The notes: generated by a model from the sequence alone, not told the origin. Numbered from the stretch's first letter, positions 16,792 to 25,554 are shown. The stretch: DNA of 64,000 nt from Hydrogenoanaerobacterium sp032017025 (GCF_032017025.1 NZ_DALZQO010000008.1:59510-123509); one strand, 5' to 3'. Numbers and translations: made by a program.

Positions 16792-17808
16792 ATGAAGCTT
16801 GGATTAACCTTTTTACATCAGCATGAATCCGCATTGGACGGTATGCTGGAAACATTATTTGAATCGATGGGTCTGTCCCATCAATGGACGGAATTTTTGC
16901 TGCATTTTATTACGGATATCGTCAACTTGTTTTTGATTTTATTTGTGGTAATGTTCGCGGTATCGCTGCTGCAAACCTATATTCCGTTCGATCGCCTGAA
17001 AAAGAAGCTGTCGGCGCTGGGCAGTGTGTGGGGCTATCTTCTCGCACTGGCACTGGGTGTGGCTTCGCCGTTTTGCAGTTGCACCATCATCCCTGTGGTG
17101 ATGGGCCTGATTTCGGTGGGCGTACCGGTGCAGGTTGCGCTGTGCTACCTCACATCTGCGGCTTTACTCAACGGCGGTGCGGTGGTTACACTGTTTTCCA
17201 CCATGGGTGCTCAGTTCGGTGGAATATATGTGGCGGTATCGGTGCTGATTGCTGTACTCACCTCAATTCTGATACGTCCTTTTGCAGGTAGAGAGAATAT
17301 CATCAGCTATGATATGGGGCATCATCACGGTGACCACTGCCATGACGACCATTGCCATGACGAGCACTGCAATAACCACAGCGAATGCAGCCATCACGAG
17401 CCGAAATCGCGCGTGGGCTACTGCGTGGATAATGTATGGCATGTTCTGCGCCAGACATGGCTGTATATGATACTGAGCGTTGCACTTTCGAGTGCGGTGA
17501 TCAGCTTTGTGCCGATAGAAACACTCAATACCGTGATCGGGCAGCAAAATGTGCTTTCGCCGCTGCTTGCAGGGCTGATCGGTGCACCGATCCATGCCGA
17601 TGTATTTTCGATTTTACCACTGTTGCAACTGTTGCGTCCGATTAATTTTTCGGCAACCATGGCGTTTGCTTTGGGTGCTATGGCAATCTCGATTCCCGAG
17701 GTGGTATTGCTTAGCCGCGTGTTTAAGGCGAAAACCATTGCAGCATATGCAGTGCTTCTTGTAGCTTTGTCCGTGGCGGCAGGCTACGTTACCTTGTTGG
17801 TGCTATAA
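16792..17808 (+). CDS. ArsP/SO_0444-type permease with His-rich loop
   Basis: This 338-residue permease belongs to the DUF318 family, which includes ArsP (organoarsenical export) and SO_0444-type metal efflux proteins. The first half carries ASPFCSCTIIPVVMGLISVG near residue 99, the Cys pair typical of the family. A central cytoplasmic or external loop near residues 180-204 is very rich in His, Asp and Cys (HHHGDHCHDDHCHDEHC), a likely metal-binding segment. The start at 16792 is placed behind AAGAAGG. Metal or metalloid export is likely; which ion is not decided. Its leader is unusually structured. Confidence 0.82.
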   Translation: MKLGLTFLHQHESALDGMLETLFESMGLSHQWTEFLLHFITDIVNLFLILFVVMFAVSLLQTYIPFDRLKKKLSALGSVWGYLLALALGVASPFCSCTIIPVVMGLISVGVPVQVALCYLTSAALLNGGAVVTLFSTMGAQFGGIYVAVSVLIAVLTSILIRPFAGRENIISYDMGHHHGDHCHDDHCHDEHCNNHSECSHHEPKSRVGYCVDNVWHVLRQTWLYMILSVALSSAVISFVPIETLNTVIGQQNVLSPLLAGLIGAPIHADVFSILPLLQLLRPINFSATMAFALGAMAISIPEVVLLSRVFKAKTIAAYAVLLVALSVAAGYVTLLVL

Positions 17809-17846
17809 TCTATTGCATAATAGCCCTTTTTCGCATATTTTTCTCG

Positions 17847-17875
17847 TTGACAACGATTTAACAATGGTTTATTAT
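17847..17875 (+). promoter_or_regulatory. Promoter with Rex-like palindrome before the IDH-rex unit
   Basis: TTGACA at 17847-17852 and TATTAT at 17870-17875 are spaced by 17 bases. The stretch TTGACAACGATTTAACAA (17847-17864) resembles the Rex operator TTGTTA-N6-TAACAA with two mismatches in the left half, so Rex could repress its own operon. The promoter is well supported; the operator is tentative. Confidence 0.55.
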
Positions 17876-17925
17876 AAGAGCTAACTATAGAATTACGATT
17901 ACGAATATAGAACAGGGGTGCCAAT

Positions 17926-19086
17926 ATGGAACAAAAAGTACAGGCTGCTGCGGCTCATTTTGCCGCATTGGTTGAGGCGCAGCTTGCGCGTGTAGAGCGC
18001 ATGAAAACAGTAAAAGACTTTGTGGATTATTTAAAACTGGATAAAATTATAATTGGTGTTTGCGGTGGCGACGGCATTGGCCCTGTCATTACCCATGAGG
18101 CAGAGCGTGTGCTGCGTTATCTGCTGGCGGATGAGATAAAAGCGGGCAAGGTGGAGTTTCGCGAGATTGACGGGCTCACCATTGAGAACCGCGTCGCATG
18201 CATGAAGGCGATTCCCGACGATGTGCTGGCGGAGCTGAAGGAGTGCCATGTTATACTCAAAGGCCCAACAACCACACCGCGTGCGGGCGACCCGTGGCCC
18301 AACATTGAGAGTGCCAACGTTGCAATGCGAAAAGAGCTTGACCTGTTTGCAAACGTACGCCCCGTAAAAGTACCCTCTGAGGGCATTGACTGGACTTTCT
18401 TCCGCGAGAACACTGAGGGTGCTTATACACTCGGTTCCTGCGGCATTAACGTAGATGATGAACTGGCGTTCGACTTTACCGTCACCACCACCGAGGGAAC
18501 GGAAAGAATCGCCCGCCTTGCTTACGATTACGCCAAGAAAAATGGCAAAAACCGTGTTTCCATTGTTACCAAGGCAAACGTTATAAAAACAACCGACGGC
18601 AAGTTCTTAAAGCTTTGCCAGAACATTGCAAAAGAGTATCCCGACATCGCAACCGATGACTGGTACATCGATATTATGACGGCGAAGCTGATTGACCAAA
18701 AGCGCAGAAAAGATTTTCAGGTTATGGTGCTGCCCAATCTCTACGGCGATATCATTACCGATGAAGCGGCAGAGATGCAGGGCGGTGTAGGTACCGCAGG
18801 CAGTGCCAACCTTGGCAAACGTTATGCGATGTTTGAGGCAATTCATGGCTCAGCACCCAGAATGATGGATGAAGGCAGAGGCTGCTATGCAGACCCTTGC
18901 TCGATGCTGCGCGCGGCTGTTATGCTGCTTTCGCACATTGGCCACCAGACCGAGGCGAACAAGCTGGAGCGTGCACTTGACATCTGCATGTACGAAGAGA
19001 AAAAACTTACCATTACAGGACGCGACACCGGCGCTACCTGTGAAGATTTTGGCAACTATGTTATGAGGACGATTGAATCTCTGTAA
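17926..19086 (+). CDS. Isocitrate/isopropylmalate dehydrogenase family enzyme
   Basis: The 386-residue enzyme is a beta-decarboxylating dehydrogenase: GGDGIGPVI near residue 47 opens the domain, FFRENTEGAY near residue 160 is the substrate-binding loop, and NLYGDIITDEAAEMQGGVG near residue 269 holds the Mg2+-binding Asp residues. The RENTEGAY form and length favour NAD(P)-isocitrate dehydrogenase over isopropylmalate dehydrogenase. The extra N-terminal 40 residues are helical. It lies 23 bp upstream of rex, so both are probably one transcript, linking NAD(P)H production and its sensor. Confidence 0.85.
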   Translation: MEQKVQAAAAHFAALVEAQLARVERMKTVKDFVDYLKLDKIIIGVCGGDGIGPVITHEAERVLRYLLADEIKAGKVEFREIDGLTIENRVACMKAIPDDVLAELKECHVILKGPTTTPRAGDPWPNIESANVAMRKELDLFANVRPVKVPSEGIDWTFFRENTEGAYTLGSCGINVDDELAFDFTVTTTEGTERIARLAYDYAKKNGKNRVSIVTKANVIKTTDGKFLKLCQNIAKEYPDIATDDWYIDIMTAKLIDQKRRKDFQVMVLPNLYGDIITDEAAEMQGGVGTAGSANLGKRYAMFEAIHGSAPRMMDEGRGCYADPCSMLRAAVMLLSHIGHQTEANKLERALDICMYEEKKLTITGRDTGATCEDFGNYVMRTIESL

Positions 19087-19109
19087 ATTTGTTGGAAAAG
19101 GTGAATGCA

Positions 19110-19769
19110 ATGAACAAACAGGTATCTATCTCTGTTATCAGACGACTGCCGAGATATTACCGCTTTCTTGGTGAACTTTTGAAAAACGGAATACATAGAA
19201 TCTCCTCGCGTGAGCTCTCCTCTCGTATGGGGCTTACCGCGTCACAGATCAGGCAGGATTTAAACTGCTTTGGCGGGTTTGGTCAACAGGGCTATGGCTA
19301 CAATGTCGAGGCATTGTATGGCGAAATTGCCCATATTCTCGGGCTAGATCAGAACTATAAAACCATTCTTATCGGTGTAGGTAACCTCGGCCGTGCGGTT
19401 GCCAACCATATGACGTTTGACGGTAGGGGCTACAGTCTGATTGGGTTGTTTGACAGCAACGAAAAAATTGTGGGCGAGGTTGTGCGTAACATTACCGTTA
19501 TGGATATGAACCAGATGGAAGATTTTTGCATCAAAAACAAGCCCGATGTTGCAATTTTGTGTACCCCGCGTGAAGCGACACAGCGCATTGCCGACAAGCT
19601 CGTGGAGCTTGGTGTGCGTGGCTTCTGGAACTATTCGCATTACGATATTAACATGAAGCACCCACATGTTGCGGTAGAAAACGTTCACCTCGGTGATAGT
19701 CTGATGACCCTGTGCTACAAGGTAAAGGACATCGATTACAAAGACACCGCTGACAATGCGGAAAATTAA
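19110..19769 (+). CDS. rex: Redox-sensing transcriptional repressor Rex
   Basis: The 219-residue Rex protein has an N-terminal winged helix (RRLPRYYRFLGELL near residue 9 and SSRMGLTASQIRQDL near residue 35) and a C-terminal Rossmann domain with the NADH-binding GVGNLGRAVANH near residue 91. Rex binds DNA when NAD+ dominates and leaves it when NADH rises, so it controls fermentation and hydrogenase genes. The start at 19110 fits the family N-terminus; AAAAGGTG precedes it. Candidate operators occur at 17847, 29653 and 29853 in this window. Confidence 0.96.
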   Translation: MNKQVSISVIRRLPRYYRFLGELLKNGIHRISSRELSSRMGLTASQIRQDLNCFGGFGQQGYGYNVEALYGEIAHILGLDQNYKTILIGVGNLGRAVANHMTFDGRGYSLIGLFDSNEKIVGEVVRNITVMDMNQMEDFCIKNKPDVAILCTPREATQRIADKLVELGVRGFWNYSHYDINMKHPHVAVENVHLGDSLMTLCYKVKDIDYKDTADNAEN

Positions 19770-19773
19770 GTGC

Positions 19774-19807
19774 AAAAGGCTGCGATCGATTGATCGCAGC
19801 CTTTTTT
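19774..19807. terminator. Terminator shared by rex and the Xre gene
   Basis: AAAAGGCTGCGATC at 19774-19787 pairs with GATCGCAGCC at 19792-19801 and a TTTTTT run follows. It starts right after rex, and its T-run overlaps the stop codon (19806-19808) of the convergent Xre gene. Confidence 0.88.
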
Positions 19808-20066
19808 ATAAACCAGAGGTACAATCTGTAAGTGCTTCGAGGGATACCTTCAGTACTGCTGCAAGTGCTATCAACTCAATATCTGTGACAAAACGCTCAC
19901 CGCTTTCAATTCTTTGAATTGCGTTTTTATCAATATCAAGCCCTTGCCTTTGCAATTGATCTGCAAGCATTCGCTGTGAAACTTTAGGATTTAAACTTTT
20001 TCGTATCTTGGCTATATTCTTGCCGCAGATATTATTTCTGCCATCAGTAGCTCTGTTTTTATACAT
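19806..20066 (-). CDS. Xre-family DNA-binding regulator
   Basis: This short protein (86 residues from the ATG at 20066; 97 if the ATG at 20099 is used) is a Cro/CI-type helix-turn-helix domain: CGKNIAKIRKSLN, then VSQRMLADQLQ, then AIQRIESGERF, then LIALAAVLKV, in the usual order. No dimerisation or ligand domain is added. Neither start has a clear ribosome site, so the transcript may be nearly leaderless. It is divergent from a 46-residue gene, with two identical-spacing palindromes between, and so most likely represses that gene and itself. Confidence 0.82.
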   Translation of the reverse strand: MYKNRATDGRNNICGKNIAKIRKSLNPKVSQRMLADQLQRQGLDIDKNAIQRIESGERFVTDIELIALAAVLKVSLEALTDCTSGL

Positions 20067-20079
20067 ACAACACCAACTT

Positions 20080-20098
20080 TGACACTTAGTTATTGTCA
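20080..20098. promoter_or_regulatory. Operator 1 between Xre and the small gene
   Basis: The palindrome TGACA-N9-TGTCA occupies 20080-20098. Its right half overlaps the -35 box TTGTCA (20093-20098) of the small gene promoter, a position that would block RNA polymerase. Confidence 0.65.
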
Positions 20099-20121
20099 TT
20101 TAAACTATTGTATGATAAAAT
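20093..20121 (+). promoter_or_regulatory. Promoter of the 46-residue gene
   Basis: TTGTCA at 20093-20098 and TAAAAT at 20116-20121 are separated by exactly 17 bases. Transcription would start near 20128, inside the pair of operators. Confidence 0.7.
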
Positions 20122-20132
20122 GGAGCAAAATA

Positions 20133-20151
20133 TGACATCTGCTGAATGTCA
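20133..20151. promoter_or_regulatory. Operator 2 between Xre and the small gene
   Basis: A second TGACA-N9-TGTCA with the same spacing as operator 1 occupies 20133-20151, just past the expected transcription start. The two centres are 53 bp apart, about five helical turns. Confidence 0.65.
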
Positions 20152-20166
20152 AAAGGAGAGGATAAA

Positions 20167-20307
20167 GTGCCGGACTACGAAAAAATGTACCATGTACTGT
20201 TTAACAAGGTGACCAATGCGATCGAACAGCTGCAAACGGCGCAGCAAATTACCGAGGAAATTTGTATTGCTACAGATGAGCAGACAGACAAAAAAGAGGA
20301 TGGCTAA
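20167..20307 (+). CDS. 46-residue hypothetical protein
   Basis: This small gene starts with GTG at 20167 behind AAAGGAGAGG, one of the better ribosome sites in the window, and ends at a TAA that sits in the loop of a terminator. The product begins MPDYEKMYHVLFNKVTNAI, is predicted mostly helical and amphipathic, and ends in an acidic-basic tail (TDKKEDG). I recall similar short proteins in Clostridia genomes, without a function. Its own promoter lies between two operators, so it is a regulated unit of its own. Confidence 0.75.
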   Translation: MPDYEKMYHVLFNKVTNAIEQLQTAQQITEEICIATDEQTDKKEDG

Positions 20308-20321
20308 GCCATCCTCTTTTT
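20291..20321 (+). terminator. Terminator enclosing the stop codon
   Basis: AAAAAGAGGATGGC (20291-20304) pairs with GCCATCCTCTTTTT (20308-20321); the three-base loop is the TAA stop of the 46-residue gene. Confidence 0.9.
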
Positions 20322-20405
20322 ATTTTTTACTATTACCGCCCGAAGCAAAAAGCTTTATGCGAGTAAGCACTCTGCCCAGGCTGTGCTGCCGGGCGGATGC
20401 CCGAA

Positions 20406-20816
20406 TCAGACGATATATTTTTTAACACTTTCGGGAAGCTCAGATGCATCGCAGGAAACGGTAAAGATGATAGTAGCCTTGCTTACTTCAACAAGGGCAT
20501 TCAGGCTTTCGATAAATGCAGCAAACTCGTTGAAATCTTTGCCGCCAATTTTCAGCGTTCCATCTACAAAGATTTCGGAAATATCGTAGTTGCCTGCAAA
20601 AATACCTGCGAGGAAGCCGTAAAAAGCACTGTAGTTCTCAACCTTGTAATCTTCAATATCAATCAATCTTACCGCATGGTCAATATTATAGGTCATTTTA
20701 AGCCCTTTTTCGACGCATACAATGTTGCCGGTTGTTGTTTTAACAGCTGCGTTGATCTGATTGATGAGTGTTTTGGTTTTACCGGAGCCTTTGTTTCCCA
20801 CAATGAGCTTAATCAT
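20406..20816 (-). CDS. P-loop ATP-binding protein, unknown function
   Basis: The 136-residue product starts with MIKLIVGNKGSGKTKTLINQ, a clear Walker A loop, followed by an alternating beta/alpha domain with EIFVDGTLKIGGKDFNEF near residue 81. It is too short for a complete transporter or helicase. GGGAGG lies ahead of its start. It lies 63 bp after pgi on the same strand and may be in its transcript. I recall such short P-loop proteins as conserved hypotheticals in Clostridia. Confidence 0.78.
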   Translation of the reverse strand: MIKLIVGNKGSGKTKTLINQINAAVKTTTGNIVCVEKGLKMTYNIDHAVRLIDIEDYKVENYSAFYGFLAGIFAGNYDISEIFVDGTLKIGGKDFNEFAAFIESLNALVEVSKATIIFTVSCDASELPESVKKYIV

Positions 20817-20879
20817 GTTTTATTCCTCCCAGTTTTTGGTGTATTTTGGTATCACCCTACGGCGATTTTTGTGTACTTC

Positions 20880-22217
20880 TTATTTGAGTTTTGCTTCCAA
20901 CTCCGCCTTCATATCTTCATAACCCGGCTTGCCAAGCAGTGCAAACATGTTCTTTTTGTAGCTCTCAACACCCGGCTGATCAAACGGGTTGACGTCCAGA
21001 GTGTAACCGGAGATCGCACATGCTTTCTCAAAGAAGTAAACCATGTAGCCAAACTCGTATTCATTCATTTCGGGGAGCTCGAGTACAATGTTGGGTACGC
21101 CGCCCTCGGTGTGGGCCAAGATAGTGCCCTCCAGCGCTTTTCTGTTGACGATGGACATATTCTGCTCAGACAGGAAGTTGAGTCCATCGGCGTTGGATGC
21201 GTCACGCCCGATAAACAAATCGGTTTTGGGCTTTTTAATATCCACAACCGTTTCGATGAGGATTCGCTCACCCTCTTGAATGTATTGGCCCATTGAGTGG
21301 AGATCGGTTGAGAAGGTTGCGGAGGATGGGAACAAGCCTTTGTTCTCTTTGCCCTCGCTTTCGCCGAACAGCTGTTTGAACCATTCTGCCATCATGGTGA
21401 AAGCGGGCTCATAGCTGACGAGCATTTCAATCGATTTGCCCTTGCGGTACAGACAGTTGCGAATAGCCGCATAGCGGTAGCAGTCGTTGGAGGCAACATC
21501 GTCATTGTCAAGCTCTTTCTGAGCGGCTGCCGCGCCTGCCATAACCGAATCGATGTCGATACCGGCAACAGCGATGGGCAAAAGGCCAACCGCGGTGAGA
21601 ACCGAAAATCTGCCGCCTACGTCATCGGGAATACCAAAGGTTTCGTAGCCCTGCTCGTTGCACAGCTGCTTAAGCGTGCCACGTGCTTTGTCGGTAGTGC
21701 AGTAGATTCTGCCCTTTGCACCGTCAACACCGTATTTTTTCTCGAGTAGCTCGCGGAAGATGCGAAATGCCAAGGCAGGTTCGGTGGTGGTGCCGGATTT
21801 GGAAATAACATTAATCGAGATATCCTTTCCCTCACACAGCGCGAGAATTTCGTTTAAATAAGCGGGGTTTATGTTGTTGCCTGCAAAGAATATCTCAGGT
21901 GTGTCTTTTTTCAGGTTGTTGTAGAAAGGGGAACGGAGCAGCTCAATGGCAGCTCGTGCGCCGAGGTAGCTTCCGCCGATACCGATGACGATTAAAATAT
22001 CGCTGTCTTTTTTGATTTTTTCTGCGGCAGCTTTAATTCTTGCGAACTCTTCTTTGTCGTATTCGGTAGGGAGATTCAACCAGCCCAAAAAGTCGTTGCC
22101 TTTGCCGTTGCCTTCATGCAGGGTTTTATGTGCAGCCTTAATCTCGGGGTAAATTGCATTGAGTTCAGCATCTGTTAAAAAGCCCTTCACATAGTTGGCA
22201 TTTAGTTTCATTGCCAT
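20880..22217 (-). CDS. pgi: Glucose-6-phosphate isomerase
   Basis: This 445-residue cytoplasmic enzyme interconverts glucose-6-phosphate and fructose-6-phosphate in glycolysis. Visible are GIGGSYLGARAAIELL near residue 79, the phosphate-binding SKSGTTTEPALAFRIF near residue 139, and VGGRFSVLTAVGLLP near residue 201. The length fits the short bacterial form of Firmicutes. AGGAGG precedes the start. Confidence 0.96.
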   Translation of the reverse strand: MAMKLNANYVKGFLTDAELNAIYPEIKAAHKTLHEGNGKGNDFLGWLNLPTEYDKEEFARIKAAAEKIKKDSDILIVIGIGGSYLGARAAIELLRSPFYNNLKKDTPEIFFAGNNINPAYLNEILALCEGKDISINVISKSGTTTEPALAFRIFRELLEKKYGVDGAKGRIYCTTDKARGTLKQLCNEQGYETFGIPDDVGGRFSVLTAVGLLPIAVAGIDIDSVMAGAAAAQKELDNDDVASNDCYRYAAIRNCLYRKGKSIEMLVSYEPAFTMMAEWFKQLFGESEGKENKGLFPSSATFSTDLHSMGQYIQEGERILIETVVDIKKPKTDLFIGRDASNADGLNFLSEQNMSIVNRKALEGTILAHTEGGVPNIVLELPEMNEYEFGYMVYFFEKACAISGYTLDVNPFDQPGVESYKKNMFALLGKPGYEDMKAELEAKLK

Positions 22218-22327
22218 TTAAAATTCCTCCACTTTCTATGTCTCTATTCTACAATATTACAGCATTATTTGCAAGTATCTTGTTCGAATATATTAATAAT
22301 TTATGCATTTTTCACAATAAATTCATT

Positions 22328-23518
22328 TTATTTTAACTTTATCAGCGAGCCGAATAATTTTTTCATTCCGTTGGGGAAAGTCATTCGCTCAACACCGCAA
22401 GCCGCCTTCAACGGGTACTCGGCAATGGGGTTGCTGTCGAGCGAAATCAAAACTTTACCGAGAATCTGCCCTTCCTCAACCGGTGCAACAACATCCGGCA
22501 CCAGACTGATGCGCTGCTCAAGCTTTTGCTCATCACCCTGTTTCACCACAATTGCCTTTGGAGACTCATATTGCACTGCAACCTCGGGCTGTGTGCCACG
22601 TAAAACCTTAACGGGGTTAAGCTGTGCATCAATGTTCGGTGGGGTTGCCATGGCATAGTTTGCAAAGCCGTAATCAAGCAGCTTGCGGGCGCCTGCAAAA
22701 CGGTCATCGCTTGTGGGTGCACCCAGCACCACCGCCACCAGCGAAAGCCCTTTGCGCTGTGCCGAGGCAGAAAGACAACTGCCCGCACCGTTGGTTGTAC
22801 CGGTTTTTAGCCCGGTGGTGCCGTCGTAAAAACGCACCAGCTTATTGGTATTTACCAGTTGTGTTTTGCCGCCGCGCAACGAATCCATCCATACGGTGGT
22901 GTATTCTTTGATTTTGTCATGCTTTAACAACTCACTGGACATAATGGCGATATCACGCGCGGTGGTTAAATGCTCTTTTTCATCCAATCCGCATGCGTTG
23001 CGGAAGGTGGTATTGTTCATGCCCAGCTCCTTGGCGCGTTCGTTCATCATCGCCACAAAGCCCTCTTCGCTGCCAGCTACCGCTTCGCCCAACAGTACCG
23101 AGGCGTCGTTTGCAGAGGAGATTGCCGCCGCCTTGAGCAGGTCGTGTACGCTCATCTGCTCATTTGGTTCCAACCAAATCTGGCTGCCGCCCATGGTTGC
23201 AGCATGCTCCGAGCAGGAAATCATATCTTCCATTTTTAGTTTGCCCGTATCGAGTGCCTCCATAACCAAAAGCAGCGTCATAATTTTTGTAATCGAAGCG
23301 GGTGGCATCAGCTCATCGGCGTTTTGTTCGTACAGTACCTGTCCGGTGGTTTGCTCCAGCAAAATTGCTGATTTTACATTCATTGCAAGGTTGCTTTGCT
23401 CCACAGGGAGCGAAACGTCCTGGTTTTCCGCCTCGCTGGCGAGCGCGGGCTGTGCGCCGAATGCACACAGTAAAAATGCCAAAAATAAAGCAAGGGTTCG
23501 TTTACCTATTGCAGACAT
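22328..23518 (-). CDS. D-alanyl-D-alanine carboxypeptidase (DacF-like PBP)
   Basis: This 396-residue penicillin-binding protein trims the peptidoglycan stem peptide outside the membrane. It has a signal peptide (residues 1-28, ending in ALA), the SxxK motif at Ser75-Lys78 in PASITKIM, SAN of the SxN motif near residue 128, and KTGTTNGAG near residue 230. The family C-terminal beta domain follows. GGGAG lies upstream of the ATG. DacF is a sporulation form in Bacillus; whether this one is vegetative or sporulation-specific cannot be told. Confidence 0.93.
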   Translation of the reverse strand: MSAIGKRTLALFLAFLLCAFGAQPALASEAENQDVSLPVEQSNLAMNVKSAILLEQTTGQVLYEQNADELMPPASITKIMTLLLVMEALDTGKLKMEDMISCSEHAATMGGSQIWLEPNEQMSVHDLLKAAAISSANDASVLLGEAVAGSEEGFVAMMNERAKELGMNNTTFRNACGLDEKEHLTTARDIAIMSSELLKHDKIKEYTTVWMDSLRGGKTQLVNTNKLVRFYDGTTGLKTGTTNGAGSCLSASAQRKGLSLVAVVLGAPTSDDRFAGARKLLDYGFANYAMATPPNIDAQLNPVKVLRGTQPEVAVQYESPKAIVVKQGDEQKLEQRISLVPDVVAPVEEGQILGKVLISLDSNPIAEYPLKAACGVERMTFPNGMKKLFGSLIKLK

Positions 23519-23649
23519 AAAAGCACTCCCATTCGTTCACATGTTGCTACTAGTGTATGCAGACAAGGGAGTAAAAAATGTGCCTTCATGCAGGATAGCT
23601 GGACAGCATCTAAAAAAATGCCACCCAGCTATTTATGTTGTTTATTTGG

Positions 23650-23880
23650 TTATGACACAATGAAAGACTTAATCTCGTCCATAAACGAGTCGCAGTTGTC
23701 ACTGTACACCTGCATTTTAATCGGTTTAGACAGGTCGAGGCTAAAAATACCCATAATCGATTTTGCATCGATTGCGTATCTGCCTGAGATCAGATCCACA
23801 TCAAAATCGTACTTGGAAACGGTGTTTACAAAAATCTTGACATCATTGATTGTGTTGAGAAGAATCGTAACTTCTTTCAT
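23650..23880 (-). CDS. HPr-like protein without His15 (Crh-like)
   Basis: The 76-residue protein has the HPr size and fold order but residue 15 is Lys (LLNTINDVKIFV) where HPr has its phosphorylated His. The serine-site segment KSIMGIFSL is kept, with Ser41 at the place of Ser46. This is the Crh pattern: no phosphotransfer, but possible HPr-kinase-dependent signalling to CcpA. GGAGG precedes the start. It is a single gene. Clostridia often carry such HPr-family proteins and their role is little known. Confidence 0.82.
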   Translation of the reverse strand: MKEVTILLNTINDVKIFVNTVSKYDFDVDLISGRYAIDAKSIMGIFSLDLSKPIKMQVYSDNCDSFMDEIKSFIVS

Positions 23881-24217
23881 AACAGCAATCCTCCATTTCT
23901 ATTATAATTTGTAAGGATTATTACCATAATTACAATATATCAGCCGTGGGTTTTTAAGTCAACTGCTAATTGTAATTATCTGTGAAATTTATTATAATAA
24001 TACATAGGAAATAGGCTTTTGCAACAAATTTATTTACCCACTAACCCGCAAGCATTATGACATTGGTTTGAAAGCTGCTGTGCAGCAAATTTTATACCTG
24101 TTTTCTTCGTTCTTTATCGAAAAACCATCTAGACAAAATTTGGTTGCCGCGCAGGGTGCGTCGAATTATGACGGCCGGTGCGGCAAGCTTTATTTAAATA
24201 AAAAATGGAGGGCGAAC
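23881..24217. other. Divergent intergenic region
   Basis: This 337-bp AT-rich gap separates the HPr-like gene (minus) from mtaB (plus). An upstream open frame in register with mtaB begins at 24068 but lacks a ribosome site and family similarity. I see nothing else of note. Confidence 0.4.
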
Positions 24218-25516
24218 ATGAGAGCCGCTTTTTACACACTGGGCTGCAAGGTGAACCAGTATGAAACACAAATTTTAGAGCAGATTTTTTATGATAATGG
24301 GTTTGATATTGTCCCACCCGATTCCGGGGCGGATATTTTCGTGATCAATTCCTGCACGGTGACCTCTTCAGGCGATAAAAAAACAAGACAGGCCCTGCGC
24401 CGGTTTAAACGTGCCAACCCGCTGGCGGTAGCCGCACTTACCGGCTGCTTTCCGCAGGCGTTCCCCGACGCGGCAGAGAAAATTCCTGAGGCCGATGTGA
24501 TTACGGGCTCGTACAACCGCAGCAGCCTGCTTACCAACATTCAAAAATATTTGGAAACAGGTGAGCGCGTCATCGATATTACTCCGCATGAGCGGGGCGA
24601 GAAGTTTGAGAGCATGAAGGCGAGCCAGTTTCTTGACCGCACCCGTGCGTTCATCAAGGTGCAGGACGGCTGCGACCGCTACTGCTCCTACTGCATTATA
24701 CCCATGGCGCGCGGCCCCGTACGCAGCAAGCCGCTGGAGGAGCTTAAGGAAGAGCTGGAGGGCCTTGCAACAGCAGGCTACAAGGAGGTTGTGCTGGTCG
24801 GCATCAACCTGCCTTTCTACGGTAAAGAAACCGGCGGCAAGCTGCGTTTGATTGACGCTATCGAGCTTGCCTGTTCCATTGGCGGCATTGAACGCGTACG
24901 CCTTGGCTCGCTTGAGCCGGAACTGCTCACCGACGAGGATATTGCTCGAATGGCGGCACAGCCCAAATTCTGCCCGCAATTTCATCTGTCTCTCCAAAGC
25001 GGCTGTGACGCCACCCTAAAACGCATGAACCGCCACTACACCAGTGCGGAATATGCAGACATTGTGCGCAAGCTGCGCGCCGCTTTTGATAATTCGGCCA
25101 TGACGACCGATATTGTAGTGGGTTTCCCCGGCGAAACCGACGAAGAGTTTGCCCAGTGCGTTAAATTTGCACAGGAGATCGGCTTTGCCAAGGTGCATGT
25201 GTTCCCGTACTCGGTGCGCGAGGGTACTCGTGCCGCAACCATGCCCAATCAAATTACCAAAGCAGTGAAAGAAATACGCTGTGCCGAGCTCTCACGCGTG
25301 ATGGATGATGTACGCCGCGCATTTTTGCAAACGCAGGTAGGCAGAACCGAACAGGTACTGTTTGAAACCAATGAGACTGCGCTGGGCACCGAGGGATACA
25401 CCAAAAACTATACCCCTGTGCGGGTACTTGCGGATACGGATATCCGCGGGCAGCTGCGCAACGTGCAGCTTGTTTCGGTCAGCGGCGACTACTGCATCGG
25501 CAAGCTGGTGGATTAG
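24218..25516 (+). CDS. mtaB: tRNA (t6A37) methylthiotransferase MtaB
   Basis: The enzyme adds a methylthio group to t6A at position 37 of tRNA reading ANN codons. The N-terminal cluster domain shows LGCKVNQYET, NSCTVT and TGCFPQAFPD; the radical-SAM site is CDRYCSYCIIP near residue 148, and a C-terminal TRAM-like part ends the 432 residues. The ATG at 24218 with GGAGGG at 24207-24212 is preferred over the longer frame. The next gene, a QueG-like protein, starts 38 bp downstream and also relates to tRNA or iron-sulfur chemistry. Confidence 0.93.
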   Translation: MRAAFYTLGCKVNQYETQILEQIFYDNGFDIVPPDSGADIFVINSCTVTSSGDKKTRQALRRFKRANPLAVAALTGCFPQAFPDAAEKIPEADVITGSYNRSSLLTNIQKYLETGERVIDITPHERGEKFESMKASQFLDRTRAFIKVQDGCDRYCSYCIIPMARGPVRSKPLEELKEELEGLATAGYKEVVLVGINLPFYGKETGGKLRLIDAIELACSIGGIERVRLGSLEPELLTDEDIARMAAQPKFCPQFHLSLQSGCDATLKRMNRHYTSAEYADIVRKLRAAFDNSAMTTDIVVGFPGETDEEFAQCVKFAQEIGFAKVHVFPYSVREGTRAATMPNQITKAVKEIRCAELSRVMDDVRRAFLQTQVGRTEQVLFETNETALGTEGYTKNYTPVRVLADTDIRGQLRNVQLVSVSGDYCIGKLVD

Positions 25517-25554
25517 GCCGCTTTCGATCTATGAATTACGTTGGGGGTAATGCA

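Noticed and set aside
20397..21296. A 299-codon open frame on the plus strand
   Set aside because: It lies opposite pgi and the P-loop gene, which have clear families and ribosome sites; its product is Phe/Cys-rich and shows no domain.
22845..23663. A 272-codon open frame on the plus strand
   Set aside because: It is the complement of the carboxypeptidase gene, which has all three catalytic motifs and a signal peptide.
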